DNA of 64,000 bases from an uncultured Rhodospirillaceae bacterium (GTDB lineage Bacteria; Pseudomonadota; Alphaproteobacteria; Reyranellales; Reyranellaceae): positions 1 to 64,000 of the forward strand of contig CAMFGZ010000025.1 of the NCBI GenBank assembly GCA_945952105.1. Reading direction: 5' to 3'. The position numbers were made by a program, and so were the translations under genes. Below the pieces are notes generated by a model, which saw nothing but the letters and a program-made list of their open reading frames with translations, made no database searches and was not told the DNA's origin. Within the stretch, counting starts at the first letter, position 1. Every line of letters begins with the position of its first letter. This document shows positions 35,302 to 44,119 of the stretch, in pieces.

Positions 35302-35328
35302 GTTGGATGCGCCGGACGCGCGTCCAAC
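35302..35328. terminator. Hairpin between tRNA-Lys and the TetR gene
   Basis: GTTGGATGCGC (35302-35312) and GCGCGTCCAAC (35318-35328) form an 11-bp stem with one G-T pair. It is positioned to stop transcripts from both sides, but no U-run follows on either strand. Confidence 0.45.
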
Positions 35329-35349
35329 TCGCACGCCTGCTGAACATCT

Positions 35350-35997
35350 TCAGAAGAGCGGCAGCGGGCGGGAAGCGACTTCTCGCGCCTGAGCCGGCGG
35401 AACGCCGAGCGCGCGCAGGATGGTCGCCGTCACCTGCGCCGCATGCGTCCTGCGCATCTTCCCGAGCGCGATGTTGCGCATGCCTTCCATCGTCGCGCCG
35501 ATCACCAGGTCGAGCGCCGCCGCCTCGCTGTCGACGGTGAATTCGCCCGCCTTCACTCCTTTGCGAAGTTCGGTGGCCACGAATCCCGTGATGGTCTTGC
35601 GAAAGGCCGGATCGATCGCGGCGACGTCGAGGATGAGCCGCGCCCAGCTCGGGCTGCTTGCCGCCAGCCCGAGATAGCGCCGGCAGCCCGCCGCCATCTG
35701 TTCCGTGCCCGACTGAAGCTGCGAGCGTCCGGGCGCGCTGCGGGCGCGGATCGTCTCGGCGATCGTCACGGCGACGGCGCTCACGATCTCGGCCTTGCTG
35801 CGGAAGTGATTGTAGACGGTTCCTATGGTGACGCCGGCGGCGTCCGCGATCTCCGGCATCGCGGTCGCCGCGACTCCGCGGGCCGAGAATATCTTGATCG
35901 CCGCGGCAATCAGCTGCCGCCGTGTACGTTCCCGCTTGGGAAGGCGGGTGCCAGCCGGAGTGGGCTGCAGAATGTCGGGAAGGCGTTCCATATTCAT
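35350..35997 (-). CDS. TetR/AcrR family transcriptional regulator
   Basis: A 215-residue repressor. The N-terminal helix-turn-helix (RTRRQLIAAAIKIFSARGV, then MPEIADAAGVTIGTVYNHF, about residues 24-66) is standard TetR. The C-terminal ligand domain is all-helical and unassigned. It is divergent from the sulfatase gene across 80 bp containing a TGAAC-N5-GTTCA palindrome, so it probably controls itself and the sulfatase. Confidence 0.9.
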   Translation of the reverse strand: MNMERLPDILQPTPAGTRLPKRERTRRQLIAAAIKIFSARGVAATAMPEIADAAGVTIGTVYNHFRSKAEIVSAVAVTIAETIRARSAPGRSQLQSGTEQMAAGCRRYLGLAASSPSWARLILDVAAIDPAFRKTITGFVATELRKGVKAGEFTVDSEAAALDLVIGATMEGMRNIALGKMRRTHAAQVTATILRALGVPPAQAREVASRPLPLF

Positions 35998-36006
35998 GAC
36001 GCTAAC

Positions 36007-36021
36007 TGAACTTGTCGTTCA
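36007..36021. promoter_or_regulatory. Candidate TetR operator
   Basis: TGAAC (36007-36011), TTGTC, GTTCA (36017-36021) is a perfect 5-bp inverted repeat with a 5-bp centre, starting 10 bp upstream of the TetR ATG and 57 bp before the sulfatase start. Position and symmetry fit an autoregulated TetR operator; binding is inferred. Confidence 0.55.
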
Positions 36022-36077
36022 ATTTTAGATGGTCCATACAATTTTTGCGGGGAGAGCTTACGACACGAGTTATTGCC

Positions 36078-37880
36078 ATGATGCAACGCAAGCAACACGA
36101 GTCCGATCCGGCGCGCCGCGCTTTCCTCGCCGCCGCCTCGGGCGCCGCGGCCGCCTCTCTCCTGGGACCGGTCCTCGCGGGCACCGCTCGGGCGCAGACG
36201 CCGCCCGCTACCCCTGCCGCGCCCTCGGTCACGCGCACCGCGGGCGGACGGAACGCCCGGCCGAACATCCTGTTCGTCTTCACGGACCAGGAGCGCTACC
36301 ACGCGCAATGGCCCCGGGGCCTTTCCTTGCCGGCGCATGAGCGCCTCCAGAAGCAGGGAGTCACCTTCACCAACCACCAATGTCCGGCGACGATGTGCAC
36401 CTCGTCGCGTTCGGTGATGCTGACGGGGCTGCAGACTCCCGACAACGGCATGTTCGAGAATCTCGATGTGCCGTGGATGCGGGATCTGCCGCTCGTGCAT
36501 CCCACGTTCGGCCACATGCTGCGCAAGGCCGGCTACTACACCGCCTACAAGGGCAAGTGGCACCTCAGCAAGGCGACCGACACGCGCGAGATCGGCTCCT
36601 TCATGACGGCGGAGATGGAGAAGTACGGTTTTGCCGACAACTTCTCGCCGGGCGACCTGATCGGCCATACGCTTGGCGGTTACGGCTTCGATCATCTGAC
36701 GGCCGGAAGCGCCATCAACTGGCTGCGCACGTCGGGCCGGCCGCTGGCGGACGAGGGCAAGCCGTGGTGCATGACGGTCAGCTTCGTCAATCCGCATGAC
36801 GTGATGTACTTCAACACCGACTCGCCCGGAGAGAGCGTCCAGGACACCGGCAAGCTGCGCCTTCATGCGGCGCGTGCGCCCGAACATGCCCTGTACAAGT
36901 CGAGCTGGGATATCCCCGTCCCGGCGACCCTGCGCCAGCCGTTCGACGCGCCGGGCCGGCCGCAGGCGCATCGCGAGTTCGACCGCGTCTGGGATTACAT
37001 CCTGGGCAACGTGCCGCTCGAGGACGTGCGCTGGAAGCGCTTCAACGACTACTACGTCAACTGCATCCGCAACGTCGACCGGTCGATGGAGGCGCTGTTT
37101 GCCGAACTCGACGCGCTGAACCTCGCCGACAACACCATCATCATCTTCACTGCCGATCACGGCGAGATGGCCGGTGCCCACGGCCTGCGCGGCAAGGGGC
37201 CTTTCGCCTATCGCGAGACCAATCACCTCCCGCTGCAGATCGTCCATCCCGACGTGAAGGGTGGACAGGCGTGCCAGTCGCTGTCGAGCCATATCGACCT
37301 CGTGCCGACGCTCCTGTCGATGGCAGGTGTGAAGAAGGACCTGGCCAGCGAATTTGCCGGCCGTGAACTGCCGGGGCGCGATCTGTCGCCGGCATTCGCC
37401 AATCCGGGCAGCCAGCCGCTTGACGCCGTGCGGCCGGCCACCCTGTTCACCTACAGCGGTCTGGCCAGCAACGATTCCGCCGTCTTCGACTTCGCTGCCA
37501 AGGCTTTCCTCGCCGGCAAGGATCCCAAGGAAGAGGCGAAGCGCCAGGGTTTCAAGCCCGACCTGCGCAAGCGCGGCCATGTCCGGTCGACCTTCGATGG
37601 CCGCTACCGCTTCACGCGCTACTTCTCGCCGCTCGACCACAACAGTCCGAAGACGCTCGACGAGCTGTTCAAGTGGAACGACGTCGAACTGTTCGACCTC
37701 ACGCGCGATCCGGCGGAAGTGAACAACCTCGCGATCGACCGCAAGGCCAATGCCGAGCTTCTCACGACCATGAACGGCAAGCTCGAGGCGATCATCAAGG
37801 TCGAGATCGGCAAGGACGACGGCCGGGAACTGCCGAACATCGCGGGCATCGACTGGGGCGTCGACAAGATCGATCTCTAG
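36078..37880 (+). CDS. Exported sulfatase-like hydrolase
   Basis: A 600-residue alkaline-phosphatase-superfamily enzyme with a twin-arginine-type signal (DPARRAFLAAASGAAAASLL, residues about 10-29; cleavage near ARAQ). Metal-binding Asp is in ILFVFTDQERYH, and the site of the formylglycine Cys is MCTSSRSVMLTG (Cys107), a CxSxR variant of the usual CxPxR or CxAxR. Further motifs are YKGKWHLSK and FTADHGEMAGAHGLRGKGP. It probably removes sulfate esters in the periplasm, provided Cys107 can be matured. Two adjacent ATGs make the exact start uncertain by one residue. Confidence 0.88.
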   Translation: MMQRKQHESDPARRAFLAAASGAAAASLLGPVLAGTARAQTPPATPAAPSVTRTAGGRNARPNILFVFTDQERYHAQWPRGLSLPAHERLQKQGVTFTNHQCPATMCTSSRSVMLTGLQTPDNGMFENLDVPWMRDLPLVHPTFGHMLRKAGYYTAYKGKWHLSKATDTREIGSFMTAEMEKYGFADNFSPGDLIGHTLGGYGFDHLTAGSAINWLRTSGRPLADEGKPWCMTVSFVNPHDVMYFNTDSPGESVQDTGKLRLHAARAPEHALYKSSWDIPVPATLRQPFDAPGRPQAHREFDRVWDYILGNVPLEDVRWKRFNDYYVNCIRNVDRSMEALFAELDALNLADNTIIIFTADHGEMAGAHGLRGKGPFAYRETNHLPLQIVHPDVKGGQACQSLSSHIDLVPTLLSMAGVKKDLASEFAGRELPGRDLSPAFANPGSQPLDAVRPATLFTYSGLASNDSAVFDFAAKAFLAGKDPKEEAKRQGFKPDLRKRGHVRSTFDGRYRFTRYFSPLDHNSPKTLDELFKWNDVELFDLTRDPAEVNNLAIDRKANAELLTTMNGKLEAIIKVEIGKDDGRELPNIAGIDWGVDKIDL

Positions 37881-37995
37881 GGACCGACGGTCGACGCGGA
37901 GAATGCCTCGCGCGGGAAGGCGGGGCATTCTCTTTTCGGCGGCGATTTCCACCGGTCGCTCTTGCTACAAAGGGCGCATCCGGAGTTCGCCGTCC

Positions 37996-39573
37996 ATGCG
38001 CATCGTCTGCATCGTTCTCGCTCTTCTGTTGGCAAGCTCCGGCGCGCATGCGCAGGCCGCGTCGCCGGACTTCTTCGCCTTCGTGATACTGGCGGAGGGC
38101 AGCGACGGCCAGCCGGTGCCCATCGTCCGCAGCGTCGCCGAAGGCGCGGCGGCCTGCCCGGTGCTGCGTGCCTCGGCTGGCGATGTCTCGACGACGATGA
38201 CGCCCCGGCGCCGGCCGCCGGGCGGCCAGTTCGATGCCGTGACGGTCTGCGAGGCGCGCTATCCGGTCGGGGCGGTGGCGAGTGTCTTCCTGGGCGACCG
38301 GCGAATCGATCTGCCGAACGTCTCGCTGGGAACGCCGCGTCGCGTGGTGCTGATCGGGGACAGCGGTTGCCGTGGCGAGGCGCTGGACAAGCCGCAATAT
38401 TGCGGCGGGGACGGCTTCGCCAAGGTCTGGCCGTTCGGCGTCCTGTCGGAAGAGGAAGCGGACAAGCGCCCCGATCTGATCGTGCATGTCGGCGACTACA
38501 ATTATCGCGGCACGGAGCGCGGCCTCGTGCTGCCCACCCGGCTCACCGGCTATGCCGCGCCGCTCAAGGTGAACGTCTACGACACCGGCGACCTCGACGA
38601 CGAGGACGAGCCCTTTCTGCCGATCGGCGCCGCATACTGGAGCCAGAACATCGAGGGCAGCCCGAATCCCGACAAGTGGACGAACTGGCGCGACGATTTC
38701 TTCCGGCCCGCGGCCAAGCTGCTGGTCGCCGCGCCGTGGCTGATGAGCCGCGGCAACCATGAACTCTGCAGCCGTGGCGGTCCCGGCTGGTTCTATCTGC
38801 TCGACGCGAATTCACCCCTGCTCGGCGCGAGCCGCCGGCAGAAGGAATGTCCGCCCCAGCTTCCGGCCGACTGGCGACCAGGCGCATGGCCCAAGCCGCC
38901 GGCGCTCCCCTTCGCCGGCCAACCCTTCCCGATCGTTTCCGACGCGCCGTTCCGCCTGAAGCTCGGCAGGCTCAACATCATCGCCGTCGATTCGGCCAAT
39001 GCCGCCGACGCCGTGCTCTTCAATCTCGAGACCTACCTCACGCAGTATCGCGAGGTGTCGCGCATGCTGGACGAGGATCCGACCCCTACCTGGCTGGTGA
39101 CGCACCGGCCGATCTGGGCCGTGGTACGGCGCGACAAGGGCGGCCCGATCGGACTGACGTCTTACGGCTTCATCAACGAGACGCAGCGCGAAGCGATCAA
39201 CCGCGTGTTCCGGGGCGGCCTGCCGCGTCACGTCACCGCCGTCATTGCCGGCCACATGCACCGCTTCCAGGCGATCGGCTTCGACGGACATCATCCGCCG
39301 CATCTTGCCGTCGGTACCGGTGGCATGGAGCTTTCGCATGTCCAGCCGCCGCCCTCACCGGAGAATCCGAAGGCGCCGATCCGCGTCGACGGGCTGGACA
39401 GGAGCCCCGCCTACATCGTGGGCCTGCGCGACTTCGCGGCGATGATCATGAGGCCCGTCGAGGACGGAGCCTGGAGCAGCGTGCTCTATGGCATCGAGGG
39501 AGAGACGCTGGCGGTCTGCGATTCGCGCTGGCCGGGGCCGGGCCGCAAACGCTCGGTCTGCGAACTCCAGTAG
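37996..39573 (+). CDS. Secreted metallophosphoesterase
   Basis: A 525-residue calcineurin-like phosphoesterase with a cleavable signal peptide (MRIVCIVLALLLASSGAHAQ). Metal-binding motifs appear in order: LIGDSGCRG, VGDYNYRG, SRGNHELCSRGG and, near the C-terminus, AGHMHRFQAIGFDGHH. Several Cys in the region 160-280 could form disulfides, as expected in the periplasm. The start MRIVCIV was chosen because it begins the signal peptide. Substrate unknown; the neighbouring sulfatase suggests a shared role in scavenging esterified anions. Confidence 0.86.
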   Translation: MRIVCIVLALLLASSGAHAQAASPDFFAFVILAEGSDGQPVPIVRSVAEGAAACPVLRASAGDVSTTMTPRRRPPGGQFDAVTVCEARYPVGAVASVFLGDRRIDLPNVSLGTPRRVVLIGDSGCRGEALDKPQYCGGDGFAKVWPFGVLSEEEADKRPDLIVHVGDYNYRGTERGLVLPTRLTGYAAPLKVNVYDTGDLDDEDEPFLPIGAAYWSQNIEGSPNPDKWTNWRDDFFRPAAKLLVAAPWLMSRGNHELCSRGGPGWFYLLDANSPLLGASRRQKECPPQLPADWRPGAWPKPPALPFAGQPFPIVSDAPFRLKLGRLNIIAVDSANAADAVLFNLETYLTQYREVSRMLDEDPTPTWLVTHRPIWAVVRRDKGGPIGLTSYGFINETQREAINRVFRGGLPRHVTAVIAGHMHRFQAIGFDGHHPPHLAVGTGGMELSHVQPPPSPENPKAPIRVDGLDRSPAYIVGLRDFAAMIMRPVEDGAWSSVLYGIEGETLAVCDSRWPGPGRKRSVCELQ

Positions 39574-39577
39574 CGCG

Positions 39578-39946
39578 CTAGGGGCAGTCGAACCCGAGCC
39601 AGCGGTAGCCAGTCGCCACGCCGTCCTTCACCGTCCACTCGGCGACGCAATCCTCCACGATGCCGAACGGCGAGTTGGCGATCGGCCGCGTGGTGCCGCC
39701 GGAATATTGATAAAACAAAAGGGCGTTGGGCACGGCGAAGTTCTTGTCGCGGCGCCATTGCAACAGGCGAACGCCCTCGGCCTGTTCGACGGTGGCGTTG
39801 GGCGCACGGCCCATGCCGGCGACAAGGGCCGCTTCGCTGCTGCCGACCAGCGGCTTCAGCTTGTCGTTCGCGGCCTGCTGCGGGCTCGAACAGGCCCCGA
39901 GGGCCAGCAGGGCAGAGAGGAACAGGGTTGCAAGTCTGGGGTTCAT
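39578..39946 (-). CDS. Small predicted lipoprotein
   Basis: A 122-residue lipoprotein: signal peptide MNPRLATLFLSALLALGAC with lipobox LGAC, then KLKPLVGSSEAALVAGMGRAP, a BamE/SmpA-like helix pattern, and a C-terminal beta region ending WLGFDCP with a Cys pair. An alternative ATG at 39958 would overlap the DinB stop as ATGA and add four residues, so coupling with the DinB gene is possible either way. Function unknown. Confidence 0.72.
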   Translation of the reverse strand: MNPRLATLFLSALLALGACSSPQQAANDKLKPLVGSSEAALVAGMGRAPNATVEQAEGVRLLQWRRDKNFAVPNALLFYQYSGGTTRPIANSPFGIVEDCVAEWTVKDGVATGYRWLGFDCP

Positions 39947-39954
39947 GGGACTTC

Positions 39955-40464
39955 TCATGCGCGGCCGGCGGCGACCTCGCGCTGATAGAAGAGCAGGTCG
40001 AGCTCCGGCGCAACCTTGCCCAGGCTCGTCAGGATCATATGCGCGTGACCGCGATGATGGGTCTGGTGGTTGAACCAGTGGTCCAGCGCCGGCATCAGTT
40101 CCTGGACGAATTCGTCGGGCGTCGAGACACGGCGGTACCGGATGACGCCCGCTAGCCTCGCTTCGTCCAGGCCGTCGATCCAGGCGATGATGCGACGGTC
40201 CTCCGCTTCGCGAGCCACGCGGAGGTCGGCAAATCCTTCATGCACGGTCGCGTCGAGGCGCTCGGGCGCGTCGCCCTCGCCGGTGAAGCGCTTCATCCAG
40301 ATGCGATCCGTCGCCAGCAGATGATTGAGCGTTCCGTGCATGGACTTGAAGAAGGCGCCGCGATCGGTGCGATAGTCCGTATCGTCGAGTCGCGCCGCCG
40401 CATCGTAGAGCCGGCGATTGGCCCAGGCATTGTAGCCCGCGAAGGTGACATAATGCTTCTTCAT
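39955..40464 (-). CDS. DinB family protein
   Basis: A 169-residue four-helix-bundle protein of the DinB/YfiT superfamily, with the three metal-ligand histidines expected: one in LNHLLATDRIWMKRF (about residue 48) and two in FNHQTHHRGHAHMIL (about 133-141). The family includes damage-inducible proteins and thiol-dependent transferases; the activity here is unknown. It is the first gene of a two-gene unit with the small lipoprotein, divergent from the phosphofructokinase gene by 86 bp. Confidence 0.86.
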   Translation of the reverse strand: MKKHYVTFAGYNAWANRRLYDAAARLDDTDYRTDRGAFFKSMHGTLNHLLATDRIWMKRFTGEGDAPERLDATVHEGFADLRVAREAEDRRIIAWIDGLDEARLAGVIRYRRVSTPDEFVQELMPALDHWFNHQTHHRGHAHMILTSLGKVAPELDLLFYQREVAAGRA

Positions 40465-40550
40465 GCCTCCATCCTGCACCGCGCCCTTGCGGGTTCAAGA
40501 TTGATTGGCAGTTTCAACCTGTCGTGCCCATGGCAGCCGGGAGTATCCAG

Positions 40551-41630
40551 ATGACGAAACGAATCGGCATTCTGACCAGCGGCGGTGATTGCGCCGGCCT
40601 CAACGCCACCATCCGCGCGGTCGCGCTGCGCGCGCATCACGGCCATGGCTGGACCACGGTCGGCCTGCGCTACGGCACGCTCGGCCTGCTGGAGCGGCCG
40701 GTGGAGGCCGTGCAGCTCGATCCCGACCGGCTGAGTGCGGCCCTGGCGCGCCAGGGCGGCACGTTCCTCGGCAGCACCAATCGCGGCGATCCTTTCGCCT
40801 TCCCCATGCCCGACGGCAGCCGCAAGGATCGCTCTGGCGAAATGGTCGAGGGGTTGAAGCAGCTCGGCCTCGACGGGCTGATCGGTGTCGGCGGCGACGG
40901 CAGCCTGGCCATCCTGCGCAAGCTGCTGGCGTCCTCGGGCATTCCCTTCGTCGGCATTCCCAAGACCATCGACAACGATGTCGGCCAGACCGAACGCGCC
41001 GTGGGCTACTCCACCGCCGTCGCCATCGCGACGGAGGCGCTCGACCGGCTGCAGCCGACCGGCACCAGCCACGAACGCACGATGGTGCTGGAAGTGATGG
41101 GCCGCGATGCCGGGCACATCGCCATTGCGGCGGGCATCGCCGGCGGCGCCGATGTCGTGCTCATCCCCGAAGTGCGCTGGAAGCTGGAGCATGTCGTCGA
41201 GCACATTGCCGGGCTGCGCGCGGTCGGCCGGACCTCGGCGCTGGTCGTGGTGGCGGAAGCCGCCGGCCAGTCGGACGAAGCTGCCGACCCCTCGGCCGAT
41301 GCACCCGATCACGGTGTCGGCGAATGGCTGGCCAAGCGGCTCGCCAAGGCCACCGGGGCGGAAGCCCGCGCCACGGTGCTGGGTCACGTCCAGCGCGGTG
41401 CCATGCCGACCGCCGAGGACCGCCTGCTCGCCTCGGCACTGGGCGTGCGCGCGGTCGACCTTCTGGCCGAGGGCAAGGGTGATCACATGGTGGCGTGGTG
41501 GAACCGGCAGGTGATCGACGTGCCTCTGTCCAAGGTCGTCGGCAAGTCGCGGACGGTCGATCCCGACGGCACCCTCATCCGCACGGCGCGCGCTCTGAGG
41601 ATCTGCCTGGGGGACGCTGCCTGGAATTGA
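40551..41630 (+). CDS. 6-phosphofructokinase family protein
   Basis: A 359-residue phosphofructokinase. N-terminal GILTSGGDCAGLNATIR, GVGGDGSLAIL (residues 112-122) and PKTIDNDVGQTERAVGYSTA (137 on, catalytic Asp141) are clear. Gly117 in GGDGS fits an ATP-dependent enzyme, whereas Lys138 in PKTIDND is the residue typical of pyrophosphate-dependent enzymes; this Gly/Lys mix is seen in one subgroup that uses ATP. The phosphoryl donor is therefore a prediction. Start MTKRIGILTSGGD is the family N-terminus. Confidence 0.92.
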   Translation: MTKRIGILTSGGDCAGLNATIRAVALRAHHGHGWTTVGLRYGTLGLLERPVEAVQLDPDRLSAALARQGGTFLGSTNRGDPFAFPMPDGSRKDRSGEMVEGLKQLGLDGLIGVGGDGSLAILRKLLASSGIPFVGIPKTIDNDVGQTERAVGYSTAVAIATEALDRLQPTGTSHERTMVLEVMGRDAGHIAIAAGIAGGADVVLIPEVRWKLEHVVEHIAGLRAVGRTSALVVVAEAAGQSDEAADPSADAPDHGVGEWLAKRLAKATGAEARATVLGHVQRGAMPTAEDRLLASALGVRAVDLLAEGKGDHMVAWWNRQVIDVPLSKVVGKSRTVDPDGTLIRTARALRICLGDAAWN

Positions 41631-41639
41631 CGACGAGAG

Positions 41640-42518
41640 TTACAGGTCGCTGCGCGACAACCAGAAGACCTCGCCTTCGCTCAGCTCGGTGTCCAGCCAG
41701 ATGAACGGCAGTTTGGGGTAGGCCGCTTCGAGTGGTGCGCGGCCGCGGCCGATCTCGCAGACGAGGCCGCCGCTCTTGGTCAGGTGCCTGGGCGCGTCGG
41801 TCAGGATTCGATGCACCAGGTCGAGCCCGTCGTCGCCCGCCGCCAGCGCCAGGCGCGGCTCGTGCCGGAACTCGGGAGGCAGCCTGGCCATGCCGCCGGC
41901 ATCGACATAGGGCGGATTGCTGATGATCAGGTCGTAACGCTGGCCCTGCAGCGGCTTGAAGAGATCGCCACGATGCACCGTGATGCGGTCGCCCAGCCGA
42001 TGCGTTGCCACGTTGCGGCGCGCCAGTGCCAGCGCACCGGCCGACAGGTCGACGGCATCGACCCTGGCGCGCGGGAAGGCCAGCGCCGCGAGGATCGCCA
42101 GGCAGCCAGAGCCGCAGCAGAGGTCGAGGATGCGTCGTGGCCTGGCGGTGGGCAGTGCGCCGCCGGCCAGCAGGTCGCCGATGAAGGAGCGGGGGATCAG
42201 CGCCCGCCTGTCTATGTGGAAGCGCACGCCCTGCATGTAGGCCGCTTCCAGCAGGTAGGGCGCCGGCATGCGCAGCGCCACGCGCGCTTCGATGAGGGTG
42301 ATCAGGCGTGCCTTCTCGGCCGGCGTCGGCACGAGGTCGAGCCACGGGTCGATCCGGTCGATCGGCAGCCGCAGCGCTTCCAGCACCATGAAGGCCGCCT
42401 CGTCGACGGCGTTGGTCGTGCCGTGGCCATAAGCCAGCCGCGCGGCGCGGAAACGCGCTACCGCGAACTTGAAGAAATCACCCAGGGTGACGAGAGAGGA
42501 TTTGGTCGGTTGCGCCAT
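41640..42518 (-). CDS. prmB: Ribosomal protein L3 glutamine methyltransferase PrmB
   Basis: A 292-residue SAM-dependent methyltransferase modifying a Gln of ribosomal protein L3. SAM motif ILDLCCGSGCLAILAALAFP (about residues 131-150) and the catalytic NPPY motif in YDLIISNPPYVDAGGM (about 209) are present, together with the C-terminal CEIGRGRAPLE. The PrmB rather than PrmC assignment rests on the N-terminal DLGDFFKFAVARF-type region and HGTTNAVDEAAFMVL. Convergent with phosphofructokinase, 9 bp apart. Confidence 0.92.
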   Translation of the reverse strand: MAQPTKSSLVTLGDFFKFAVARFRAARLAYGHGTTNAVDEAAFMVLEALRLPIDRIDPWLDLVPTPAEKARLITLIEARVALRMPAPYLLEAAYMQGVRFHIDRRALIPRSFIGDLLAGGALPTARPRRILDLCCGSGCLAILAALAFPRARVDAVDLSAGALALARRNVATHRLGDRITVHRGDLFKPLQGQRYDLIISNPPYVDAGGMARLPPEFRHEPRLALAAGDDGLDLVHRILTDAPRHLTKSGGLVCEIGRGRAPLEAAYPKLPFIWLDTELSEGEVFWLSRSDL

Positions 42519-42538
42519 GCCGGCCTACATTACCGGAT

Positions 42539-42931
42539 ATGAATCGCCGCGCGCTTCTTTTCGCGGGTCTTGCCGTCGCAGCGGCGACAGCCGCGCCGGT
42601 CCGGGCCGCTCCGGCGGAGATCAGGGTGATCCTGGTCGGCGGTCCCGATTGTCCGCCCTGCGTGCGCTGGAAGCGCGAATGTCTCGAAGCCTGGATCGCC
42701 TCGCCGGAGTTCCGGCAGGTCATCTGGGAGGAGGTCGAGGCGGCGCGCTTCCGCGAGGCCTATCAGGAACGGTACTGGCCGGGAGACCTGGCGGAGATCC
42801 TGAAGCAAATCCCACGCAAGAGCGGCGCGCCGCGTTTCCTGATCGTGCAGGCTGGCCGCATCGTCTCGAACAATCTCGGTGTCAGCAAATGGGCCGACAC
42901 GCTCGAAGATCTCCGCAAACTTCTGGGATAG
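42539..42931 (+). CDS. Exported thioredoxin-like protein
   Basis: A 130-residue protein with a signal peptide (MNRRALLFAGLAVAAATAAP; cleavage near residue 23) and a CPPC redox motif in GGPDCPPCVRWKRE (Cys38 and Cys41). The remainder (RFLIVQAGRIVSNNLGVSKW) fits the end of a small thioredoxin fold. It probably acts as a periplasmic dithiol/disulfide protein with a specific partner not identifiable here. It is 20 bp from divergent prmB and 4 bp upstream of the CoA-transferase gene. Confidence 0.75.
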   Translation: MNRRALLFAGLAVAAATAAPVRAAPAEIRVILVGGPDCPPCVRWKRECLEAWIASPEFRQVIWEEVEAARFREAYQERYWPGDLAEILKQIPRKSGAPRFLIVQAGRIVSNNLGVSKWADTLEDLRKLLG

Positions 42932-42935
42932 AAAC

Positions 42936-44075
42936 ATGGCAGGCGCTCTCGATGGTCTGGTCGTCCTCGACCTGACGACGCATCTCTCCGGCCCGTTCTG
43001 TGGCATGCAACTCGCCGACATGGGCGCCGACGTCATCAAGATCGAAAGCCCCCAGGGCGATTCGATGCGCGGCGCGCCGCCGTTCCTCGACGGCGAGTCG
43101 GCGCCGTTCATGCTGTGGAACCGCAACAAGCGCGGCCTCCGGCTCGACCTCAAGAACGAGGAGGATCTGAAGGTCTTCTGGGATCTGGTCGATGGCGCCG
43201 ATGTCGTGCTGGAGAACTTCCGGCCCGGCGTGATGAAGCGGCTCGGGCTCGGCTGGGAGGCGCTCCACGCGCGCAACAAGCGGCTGGTGCTGGGATCGAT
43301 CTCGGGCTTCGGCCAGACAGGCCCCTATGCCGGTCGCGGCGGCTTCGACCTGATCATCCAGGCCATGTCGGGGCTGATGTCGGTCACCGGCCCCAAGGAC
43401 GGCCCGCCCTACCGCATTCCGCTGGCGATCTCCGATGTGGGCGCGGGGCTCTATCTCACCATCGGTGTGCTGAGCGCCCTGCAGGCACGGCACGAGACGG
43501 GCGAGGGCCAGTGGGTCGAGACCTCGCTGCTGGAAGCCACCGTGTCGCTGGGCGTCTACGAGGCGGCCAACTATTTCGCCAACGGCATCCGCCCGGAGAA
43601 ACTCGGCCAGGGACATCGGGGCTCGTCGCCCTACCAGGTGTTCCAGACCGCGGACGGATGGCTCACCATCGGCGGGGCGCAGCAGAATTTCTTCCGCAAG
43701 CTCTGCGCCATGATCGGCAAGCCGGAGCTGCCCGAGGATCCGCGCTTCAAGGCCAATGCGGACCGGGTGAAGAACAACGAGCTGATCGTTGGCATCCTGC
43801 AGGCCGAGATCGTGAAGCGCACGACCGACGACTGGATGGCGGCGCTGGAGAAGGAAGGGATTCCGGCCGGCCCGGTGTTGCACCACGACGAGGTCTTCGC
43901 CGATCCGCAGATCCTGGCGCGCGGCATGGTGGCCGAGGTCGAGCATGCCAAGGCGGGCAGGCAGAAGACGCTGGGCGTGCCGCTCAAGCTCTCGGCGACG
44001 CCGGGCAGCGTTCGCCGGCCGGCGCCGACCCTGGGCCAGCACGATGCGGAGATCCGCGGCAAGCTTCGCTCCTAG
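42936..44075 (+). CDS. CaiB/BaiF family CoA-transferase
   Basis: A 379-residue family III CoA-transferase that moves CoA between carboxylic acids. It has the N-terminal GLVVLDLTTHLSGPFCGMQL and GADVIKIESPQGD segments, the catalytic Asp in RGGFDLIIQAMSGLMSVTG (about residue 138) and the C-terminal DDWMAALEKEGIPAGPV block. The start MAGALDGLVV fits the family; an upstream frame extension overlaps the thioredoxin-like gene. Donor and acceptor acids are unknown. Confidence 0.93.
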   Translation: MAGALDGLVVLDLTTHLSGPFCGMQLADMGADVIKIESPQGDSMRGAPPFLDGESAPFMLWNRNKRGLRLDLKNEEDLKVFWDLVDGADVVLENFRPGVMKRLGLGWEALHARNKRLVLGSISGFGQTGPYAGRGGFDLIIQAMSGLMSVTGPKDGPPYRIPLAISDVGAGLYLTIGVLSALQARHETGEGQWVETSLLEATVSLGVYEAANYFANGIRPEKLGQGHRGSSPYQVFQTADGWLTIGGAQQNFFRKLCAMIGKPELPEDPRFKANADRVKNNELIVGILQAEIVKRTTDDWMAALEKEGIPAGPVLHHDEVFADPQILARGMVAEVEHAKAGRQKTLGVPLKLSATPGSVRRPAPTLGQHDAEIRGKLRS

Positions 44076-44081
44076 GAGCGG

Positions 44082-44111
44082 GAACGGCGCGACCCGGAGA
44101 TCGCGCCGTTC
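44082..44111. terminator. Hairpin between convergent genes
   Basis: GAACGGCGCGA (44082-44092) and TCGCGCCGTTC (44101-44111) form a perfect 11-bp stem with an 8-nt loop, 6 bp after the CoA-transferase stop and 9 bp before the stop of the minus-strand lipoprotein. No U-run on either side. Confidence 0.55.
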
Positions 44112-44119
44112 GGCAGCAC

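Noticed and set aside
35175..35349. Integration (att) site at the 3' end of tRNA-Lys
   Set aside because: No direct repeat of the tRNA end, integrase or mobile gene lies downstream in the window.
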